Below are positions 27,726 through 32,678 of a stretch of DNA of 32,678 nt, piece after piece. The DNA comes from a virus: IMG/VR virus record IMGVR_UViG_3300023210_000126, positions 1 to 32,678 of that record, one strand, 5' to 3'. Within the stretch, counting starts at the first letter, position 1. Each line of letters opens with the position of its first letter. Below the pieces are notes generated by a model. That model searched no databases. It saw only the letters and a program-made list of their open reading frames with translations, and was not told the DNA's origin. A program made the translations under genes and the position numbers.

Positions 27726-28727
27726 ATGGAAATGAAAAACGTATTAGAAGCTTTGAAAGCTATCGAAGATCAGAATGAAGCCATTCTTGGAGCTTTGGAT
27801 AACACCGAACGCATGAACATGACTGTCGAGAACAACACCAAAGAAGACATGCTGAAGTCAAAAGGTAGCTGTGATCACGATTGTGATTGTGACGGCGATT
27901 GTAATGAGGCATGTGAATGTGTTACGAATGAAAGCAAAGAGCTTGATGAAGAGCAAGTTGATGAGTTCGATGCCAAGAAAGCTGAAAAGAATGCCGAAAA
28001 GCAAAATAAACAAGGCAAGGAAAATCCGTTCGGTCTCAAAAGCGAAAAAGACAAGGACAAGGTTGAAGAATCACGCGATGATAGACCTGACTGTGATGAA
28101 TGCGACGGCACCGGCAACAACAAAAAAGGATATTCGGACGACGGCGGTAAATACTGCCCAGCATGTGATGGTGACGGCAAAGTAAACGAAGATGTTGCCG
28201 ACGAAGATCGCGCTGCAGTATTGAATGACATGCTACACCTAGCTGGTTTGAAATCAATTAAAGAATCGGCAGAAGAGTCAGGCACCTATGTATATTCAGG
28301 TCTTGGTGCAGGTACATATCACTCCGCAACAGGCAAACAGATATGGTGCTCACCACAAGAAGCAAATGCAATGGCTAGAGAAGACGGCGTTAAATTCCGT
28401 TATATCGATAAACTGAAGAAAAATGGCACTGTGGCAGTCAAGGATAGTAAAATGAATGAATCAGACGACATCGCAGATGCAGATCGCGCAGCTATGTTGG
28501 GCGACATGTTGAAGCTAGCTGGCCTAAAGCCACAGATCGATGAAGAGTACGCAAATGAGCCAGACCCAACGTATGGCGACACTGATCTACAAGTCAATGG
28601 AATGTCAGGTGGACTGAATGGTGCCAAGAAACAATGGCGTCGTGAGTTCCCCGGTGATAACCCTAAAGCTGTACAAGACATCAAAGAAAACTTGACTGGT
28701 CTTTGGGTCAAAATGAAAGACGACTAA
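27726..28727 (+). CDS. Cys-rich protein with DnaJ-like zinc motif and duplicated helix motif
   Basis: 333 aa. An N-terminal coiled helix is followed by a Cys/Asp cluster CDHDCDCDGDCNEACEC (about 49-65) and a charged linker. A DnaJ-type finger CDECDGTGNNKKG...YCPACDGDGKV (about 121-152) has two C-x2-C-x-G-x-G knuckles. An ADEDRAAVLNDMLHLAGLK motif (about 157-176) recurs as DADRAAMLGDMLKLAGLK (about 251-269), each preceding an acidic stretch; such DMLKLAGL repeats recur in T4-like marine phage proteins of unknown role. The C-terminus WRREFPGDNPKAVQDIKENLTGLW is helical. The gene ends a unit with a strong terminator. A virion-internal or metal-binding role is possible; no function is known. Confidence 0.65.
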   Translation: MEMKNVLEALKAIEDQNEAILGALDNTERMNMTVENNTKEDMLKSKGSCDHDCDCDGDCNEACECVTNESKELDEEQVDEFDAKKAEKNAEKQNKQGKENPFGLKSEKDKDKVEESRDDRPDCDECDGTGNNKKGYSDDGGKYCPACDGDGKVNEDVADEDRAAVLNDMLHLAGLKSIKESAEESGTYVYSGLGAGTYHSATGKQIWCSPQEANAMAREDGVKFRYIDKLKKNGTVAVKDSKMNESDDIADADRAAMLGDMLKLAGLKPQIDEEYANEPDPTYGDTDLQVNGMSGGLNGAKKQWRREFPGDNPKAVQDIKENLTGLWVKMKDD

Positions 28728-28745
28728 GCCCCGCGAAAGACACCC

Positions 28746-28784
28746 CCACGAAAGCCCCAGAAATATTCTGGGGTTTTTTCGTGG
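28746..28784 (+). terminator. Nested Rho-independent terminator
   Basis: Inner stem CCCCAGAA / TTCTGGGG (28755-28773, ATA loop) is followed by six T. An outer stem CCACGAAA / TTTCGTGG pairs around it, including the last three T of the tract. It ends the gp19-to-28727 unit. Confidence 0.9.
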
Positions 28785-28811
28785 TTTTATTGTGCAAGTA
28801 GGTTTTATTGG

Positions 28812-28819
28812 TATAAATA
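28812..28819 (+). promoter_or_regulatory. Perfect late promoter TATAAATA
   Basis: Exact match to the T4 late -10 consensus. Expected start near 28825; AGGAG (28827-28831) and the ATG at 28839 follow, so the leader is very short. It drives the HEG and probably the dehydrogenase. Confidence 0.75.
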
Positions 28820-28838
28820 GACATATAGGAGAATACAA

Positions 28839-29591
28839 ATGAAACCGTTTACATATCTAATAGGCTGGTCAAAGATGAACAAATTTTACTACGGGGTTAG
28901 ATATGCCGCCGGATGCCATCCCGACGAGTTGTGGACCGTTTATTTCACTTCCTCTGGCCTAGTTAAAGAATTGAGATCAGAACATGGCGAACCGGATATC
29001 GTAACTATACGAAAAACATTTGATACTGTGAGGGAAGCCCGCGATTGGGAAGAACGGGTTCTTAAGCGAATGAAAGTTGTTATCCGTGAAGACTTCATAA
29101 ATCAAAATGACAGAATGGCACCACCCATTAGGTATGGCAAACGTGATGCTAGTGTTGGTGTAAAAATCAGTGCAGCACTCAAGGGTAAACCCAAATCAAA
29201 ACAGCATAGAGCAAATCTTTCAAAAGCTATATCCAAATATTTCGATACTCACGATGGACATAATTTAGGCAAGTCCATGTCAGAAGAAGCAAAGCAGAAA
29301 CTGCGAGAAAAAAACACAGGCAAAAAAGCCAACAGCAACACAAAGCAAAAAATGTCAGCAAACCACAAAAGCAAACAGTCGGGATTTGTATTCGTTCAAT
29401 CAGAAGAGGCGAAACAAAAAATACGGAATGCAAGAGCAACACAAATAATTACTGACGAACATAAACTGAACATAAGTATTGCTAATAAAGGCAAACCAAA
29501 AGCAAAAATAACATGTCCCTATTGTTTTAAAGAGGGTGGGATTGGCGCAATGAAGCGTTGGCATTTTGATAACTGTAAGGAAAATATGTAA
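28839..29591 (+). CDS. GIY-YIG homing endonuclease with NUMOD3 and RWH finger
   Basis: 250 aa. FTYLIGWSKMNKFYYGVRYAAGCHPDELWTVYFTSS is the divergent GIY-YIG form (Y-L-I...YYGVRY) of this phage HEG class, with ARDWEERVLKR supplying the later Glu. VGVKISAALKGKPKSKQHR, KSMSEEAKQKLREKNTGKK and QSEEAKQKIRNARA are NUMOD3-type repeats (about 106-220). The C-terminus is C226-x2-C229...RWHFDNC246, the finger shared with three other HEGs here. AGGAG precedes the ATG. The TAA overlaps the dehydrogenase ATG (TAATG), so host-gene translation is now coupled to the HEG, which inserted exactly at the start of that gene. Confidence 0.87.
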   Translation: MKPFTYLIGWSKMNKFYYGVRYAAGCHPDELWTVYFTSSGLVKELRSEHGEPDIVTIRKTFDTVREARDWEERVLKRMKVVIREDFINQNDRMAPPIRYGKRDASVGVKISAALKGKPKSKQHRANLSKAISKYFDTHDGHNLGKSMSEEAKQKLREKNTGKKANSNTKQKMSANHKSKQSGFVFVQSEEAKQKIRNARATQIITDEHKLNISIANKGKPKAKITCPYCFKEGGIGAMKRWHFDNCKENM

Positions 29592-31828
29592 TGCGTGTAG
29601 GGATGATAGGCGTAGGAAAATTGGGACAACCATGCGCAGAAGTCATGGCGGAATATCATGATGTACAGGGATATGACCTCAGTCCTCGCACACCTAGCAA
29701 CTTTGAAATGGTACAAACTGTTGAAGAAGTTGTACAACATAAAGATTTGATATTCATCGCAGTGGAAACCCCGCATGATCCCATGTATGGTGGATCAGAA
29801 CCAACATCCCATCTCCCGAACAAAGACTTCGATTACAGTGTGGTGAAATCTGTACTACAAGAAGTCGATAAATATGCCAACAAAAATCAACTAGTTGTAT
29901 TGATCAGCACAACCCTCCCAGGCACCGTCCGCAGAGAGTTTATACCATTGGTGAACAACTTCCGCTTCATCTACAATCCATATCTGATTGCCATGGGAAC
30001 AGTAAAAGAAGATATGGTTGATCCTGAGATGGTAATCATCGGCACTGAAGATGGCTCTACAACTGGCGATGCTAAAATGTTGATTGAGTTCTACAACACC
30101 ATGATGCTAAAACATCCTCGATATGAAGTGGGTACTTGGGATGAAGCCGAGTCCATCAAGATTTTCTATAATTGTTATTCCGAAGATACCGAAGTGTTGA
30201 CGAATACCGGATGGAAGCTTTTTCCTGAAATATCCTTGATTGATCAAGTTTTTAGTTTAGCTCCAGATACAATTATACCAGAATGGTTGTCTCCTACGAG
30301 TATAGTAGGAAGACCTCATCAGGGTGAAATGATACACTTTCATAGCTCCAAAGATGATGTATTAGTCACCCGTGATCATAATATGTTCATAGGAACTCAA
30401 ATTTCGCACCCAGAAAAGGGATATGATTACAACTGGCGCATAATGTCGGCTAACGATGCAATCAAACGGAATCAGTTCTCGTTTATTCGACACACTGAAT
30501 GGCATAATGATTCTCCAACAGAGATCGATCTGGGTTTTGTTAAATTACCGACATCGTTATATGTGGAACTGATGGCTTGGTTTTTGTCAGAAGGCTGTGT
30601 TTCTAATGGTAGAATCATAATATCACAAGATCAAGAAAAAAACACGAGCAAATACAACCAAATACGAAGGGTTATGACAGAACTCAAAACACACTTTAAC
30701 ACTACGAATATAGTATGTGAAGGTGCGACCGGAGTAAGTTTCTTACAAAGAGAACTAGGTAAGTACCTATCTATGTTTGGTAAAAGTTTCGATAAGTACG
30801 TTCCTACTCATATCAAAAATATGGGAAAGGATCATATACGGTTGTTTTTGGATATCTATAATTTAGCAGATGGGAGCAGTCTCCCTACCAAGAGATTTGA
30901 TGGAACAAAAGAAGATGATAGGCGGTACAAATATTATGCAACATCTTCTGATCAAATGGCCGCAGATTTAGGAGAACTCATTGTAAAAATAGGGCATTTC
31001 CCCTCATACAGAACGACTAGAACAGAATTGAGCAACAAAGATTGTCATTTGGTATATGAATTGGTAACCAACATATCCAACTTTCAACGATCTGGAAAAG
31101 CTGGCCTGAAATATACTGAGTTATATAACTATGATGGATATGTATATTGCGTAATGTTGCCCAAAAATCATGTGTTTTTGACAAGACGCAATGGTAAATG
31201 CACATGGCAAGGAAACACCTTCATCAGTGCCAAAATCGGTATTGTGAACATGATCCAAGATGTTGCCGAGAAGTCAGGCAATATCAATGTGGACGTGGTT
31301 ACAAATGCATTAGCGAAATCGACACACCGCATCATGGGACCGAAATACATGTTTGCTGGAATGGGAGATGGTGGGCCATGTCACCCGCGTGACAACATTG
31401 CGTTACGTTACATGGCAGAGGAACTTGATCTTGGGTATGATTTGTTTGATGCTATTATGAGTGCACGGGAAGTTCAAGCAGAGAATCTAGCCAAAAAACT
31501 AGCATCTTTCGACCGTCCCGTGGTCATCCTAGGAAAAGCATACAAACCTGCTGTGCCGTACACCACAGGCTCTTACAGCATGCTTGTGCATCACTATCTC
31601 CTTGAGTATTCAAATGGCTGGACTATTATGTACGTAGACCCAAACACCGGAGACACGCCGGATTGGACACCAGACAATGCAGTGTATTTGATCTCGTACT
31701 ATGAAGATTGGGTTGAGGATTACGACATCCCATCAGGATCAATCGTAGTCGATCCGTGGAGAAAGTACCACAGCGATGACGAATCAATCACTGTGGTACA
31801 TTATGGAAACACCCGATTCACCAAATGA
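29591..31828 (+). CDS. ugd: UDP-glucose/nucleotide-sugar 6-dehydrogenase precursor with intein
   Basis: 745 aa precursor; 397 aa after splicing. GVGKLG (7-12) is the NAD-binding loop, STTLPGT (about 110) and NPYLIAMGTVKEDMVDPEMVIIG are family motifs, and GDGGPCHPRD has the catalytic Cys at precursor residue 597 (mature 249). The conserved EAESIKIFYN-TFISAKIGIVNMI helix is split after FYN by a 348-aa intein. The C-terminal domain (VVILGKAYKPAVPYTTGS) is the third family segment. The enzyme oxidises UDP-glucose-type sugars to uronic acids with NAD. In a phage it may supply uronic acid for surface glycans or modified bases; the substrate cannot be read here. The gene starts inside the HEG stop. 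Its 3' end overlaps the convergent small gene by 11 bases. Confidence 0.88.
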   Translation: MRVGMIGVGKLGQPCAEVMAEYHDVQGYDLSPRTPSNFEMVQTVEEVVQHKDLIFIAVETPHDPMYGGSEPTSHLPNKDFDYSVVKSVLQEVDKYANKNQLVVLISTTLPGTVRREFIPLVNNFRFIYNPYLIAMGTVKEDMVDPEMVIIGTEDGSTTGDAKMLIEFYNTMMLKHPRYEVGTWDEAESIKIFYNCYSEDTEVLTNTGWKLFPEISLIDQVFSLAPDTIIPEWLSPTSIVGRPHQGEMIHFHSSKDDVLVTRDHNMFIGTQISHPEKGYDYNWRIMSANDAIKRNQFSFIRHTEWHNDSPTEIDLGFVKLPTSLYVELMAWFLSEGCVSNGRIIISQDQEKNTSKYNQIRRVMTELKTHFNTTNIVCEGATGVSFLQRELGKYLSMFGKSFDKYVPTHIKNMGKDHIRLFLDIYNLADGSSLPTKRFDGTKEDDRRYKYYATSSDQMAADLGELIVKIGHFPSYRTTRTELSNKDCHLVYELVTNISNFQRSGKAGLKYTELYNYDGYVYCVMLPKNHVFLTRRNGKCTWQGNTFISAKIGIVNMIQDVAEKSGNINVDVVTNALAKSTHRIMGPKYMFAGMGDGGPCHPRDNIALRYMAEELDLGYDLFDAIMSAREVQAENLAKKLASFDRPVVILGKAYKPAVPYTTGSYSMLVHHYLLEYSNGWTIMYVDPNTGDTPDWTPDNAVYLISYYEDWVEDYDIPSGSIVVDPWRKYHSDDESITVVHYGNTRFTK
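30173..31216 (+). mobile_element. 348-aa intein with LAGLIDADG-type endonuclease
   Basis: Cys1 (CYSEDTEVLTNTGWKLF, block A) begins at 30173; TRDHNMFIG (66-74) is block B with the Thr and His that help N-S shift. Two endonuclease motifs follow: ELMAWFLSEGC (132-142) and LFLDIYNLADGS (224-235), both retaining an acidic residue, so the LAGLIDADG enzyme may be active. Block F is GYVYCVMLPKNHVF (322-335) and the end is RRNGKCTWQGN with Asn348; the penultimate residue is Gly rather than the usual His, a form known in other phage inteins. The +1 extein residue is Thr. It is inserted in the active-site helix of the dehydrogenase, the usual place for inteins: the most conserved part of the host protein. 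Confidence 0.92.
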
Positions 31829-32072
31829 TGTGGTCGCGTACCTTTTTGACCACACCACGCTTGGCTTTTGAGTTTTGAATATCGCCGATATGCTTAATAG
31901 TGCCCATATCTCTGCGAGAAATAAACCCACCGAATCTTGACCGCATAACATAGGGTGCATCAATTGGCCTATTTGCTTCCAGTTCGATATTGACTTTTGA
32001 TTTAGGAGTCGATGGCCGATGCGGCTTATCCACTCCGATAATTTTACCAAAAGCACTGCTTTGTGTAGTCAT
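31818..32072 (-). CDS. Small basic protein, 84 aa
   Basis: MTTQSSAFGKIIGVDKPHRPSTPKSK ... FGGFISRRDMGTIKHIGDIQNSKAKRGVVKKVRDHIIW. An AGAGG Shine-Dalgarno eight bases before the ATG supports this frame; an overlapping minus-strand frame (31784-32056) has no such site and looks like a shadow. Basic and mostly without hydrophobic core; function unknown. It follows the HNH gene by 17 bases and converges with the dehydrogenase. Confidence 0.55.
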   Translation of the reverse strand: MTTQSSAFGKIIGVDKPHRPSTPKSKVNIELEANRPIDAPYVMRSRFGGFISRRDMGTIKHIGDIQNSKAKRGVVKKVRDHIIW

Positions 32073-32089
32073 TTCATTTTCCTCTCAAT

Positions 32090-32611
32090 CTAGGCTAGGT
32101 AGTGATCTAGGTACTCGTGCCAAATCTCTTGCTTGATCTGGATCGGATTGATCTTGATCTTGTTAACCATTTCCCAATAGTCAGGCCGGTGTGGCGCATT
32201 CAATGGCTTGATGAAGCGATCACCTTTCTTCTGGTTACATGGAAAACATGCAGACACAACGTTAGTCCAAACGGTCTTGCCGCCTTTAGCTTTAGGGGTA
32301 ACGTGATCTACCGTTAGTTCGCCGGAAGGAAACGTGTTACCGCAATACTGACAAGTGTACAGATCACGCAACCACATGTTGCGCTTGCTGAAACGTACAG
32401 CCTTCTCAAAATTAAAGTACTGCTTTGTTACCACTACAGAAGGCACACGCCATTCATCATGGGCAGAGTGAACCACCCAATCATCATAATAATGCACAAC
32501 GCTAACGTTGTCTGTGTAAACAAGCTTCACGCTGTCCGTCCATGGAATGACAGAAAGCGGAACCAAGGTCAATGGTGCCATACTCGCATTAAGCACGAGA
32601 GTATCACTCAT
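32090..32611 (-). CDS. HNH endonuclease, McrA-like
   Basis: 173 aa. The C-terminal half is a zinc HNH nuclease: C87-x2-C90, then LTVDHVTPKAKGGKTVWTNVVSACFPCNQKKG with D102/H103, N117 and C122-x2-C125. The N-terminus (VLNASMAPLTLVPLSVIPWTDSVKLVY) is the small beta domain common to a widespread phage and bacterial HNH family. Unlike the HEGs here it has no NUMOD3 or RWH finger, so it may be a resident phage nuclease, for example for packaging or host DNA cleavage, rather than a mobile one. AAGGA lies nine bases before the ATG, and a sigma70 promoter is upstream. Confidence 0.85.
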   Translation of the reverse strand: MSDTLVLNASMAPLTLVPLSVIPWTDSVKLVYTDNVSVVHYYDDWVVHSAHDEWRVPSVVVTKQYFNFEKAVRFSKRNMWLRDLYTCQYCGNTFPSGELTVDHVTPKAKGGKTVWTNVVSACFPCNQKKGDRFIKPLNAPHRPDYWEMVNKIKINPIQIKQEIWHEYLDHYLA

Positions 32612-32641
32612 AATACTATCCTTACATAATATACTACTATA

Positions 32642-32669
32642 ACTATAACATATTTAGCCATGAAGTCAA
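32642..32669 (-). promoter_or_regulatory. Sigma70 promoter for the HNH gene
   Basis: Minus strand TTGACT (32669-32664), 16-base spacer, extended TGT-TATAGT (-10 at 32647-32642). The leader before the ATG at 32611 is about 25 bases with AAGGA near its end. Confidence 0.6.
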
Positions 32670-32678
32670 GAGATTTTC

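Noticed and set aside
31784-32056. 90-aa minus-strand ORF near the dehydrogenase end
   Set aside because: The overlapping frame 31818-32072 has an AGAGG ribosome site; this one has none.

Overview
This window looks like the structural (late) region of a T4-type myovirus. In T4 numbering I can place the C-terminus of the major capsid protein gp23 at the left edge, then gp15 (tail sheath terminator), gp14 and gp13 (neck), gene 1 (dNMP kinase), gp18 (sheath), gp19 (tube), gp4 (head completion nuclease) and gp16 (small terminase). Gene order, T4-late-like promoter boxes (ATAAATA or CTAAATA) before many genes, and simple hairpin-plus-U-tract terminators all agree. The proteins are distant from T4 itself. 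Several are much longer (sheath 1078 aa, gp15-like 473 aa, gp14-like about 389 aa), which suggests an environmental, probably aquatic, relative infecting a Gram-negative host. I see no tRNA, CRISPR array or integrase.

Layout. 1-3080: end of gene 23, terminator, a GIY-YIG homing endonuclease (HEG), then six tandem overlapping paralogues of about 70 aa that mostly begin MVKYGI, and a convergent pair of HR-DGPA repeat proteins. 3080-7080: a Rossmann-like (MptE/DUF115-like) protein, three small virion or tail proteins and a tail-fibre-like protein. 7081-12319 (minus strand): Nudix hydrolase, a 2OG-Fe(II) oxygenase-like protein, gp15, a fibre-like protein and gp14. 12342-18900: three HNH HEGs, one HNH remnant, two copies of a structured leader, three unrecognised proteins, one small gene, gp13 and gene 1. 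18921-28727: sheath, an EDxHD-type HEG, tube, tube-like protein, a small unknown, gp4, gp16 and two unknown proteins. 28839-32678: GIY-YIG HEG, a nucleotide-sugar dehydrogenase split by a 348-aa intein, a small ORF and an HNH protein.

The most striking theme is selfish DNA. There are six intact free-standing HEGs, a separate McrA-like HNH protein, one intein and two decayed HEGs in under 33 kb, almost all at junctions between conserved virion genes. They share interchangeable modules, including a C-terminal C-x2-C...RWH-x3-C finger carried by both GIY-YIG and HNH enzymes. Two HEG-associated leaders share a hairpin with compensatory base changes placed just downstream of a late promoter box. 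One HEG sits exactly at the start of gene 1, which now appears to start at AUC behind a good Shine-Dalgarno; gp14 similarly appears to start at AUU. Several genes have a promoter box only 4-6 nt before the AUG and no visible Shine-Dalgarno, which suggests leaderless transcripts.

The best candidate for something undescribed is the six-gene MVKYGI array, whose neighbours mostly overlap through the same ATGGTTAA octamer and which has a short relic of a further member in front. Functional names rest on reading motifs by eye; no database search was run.
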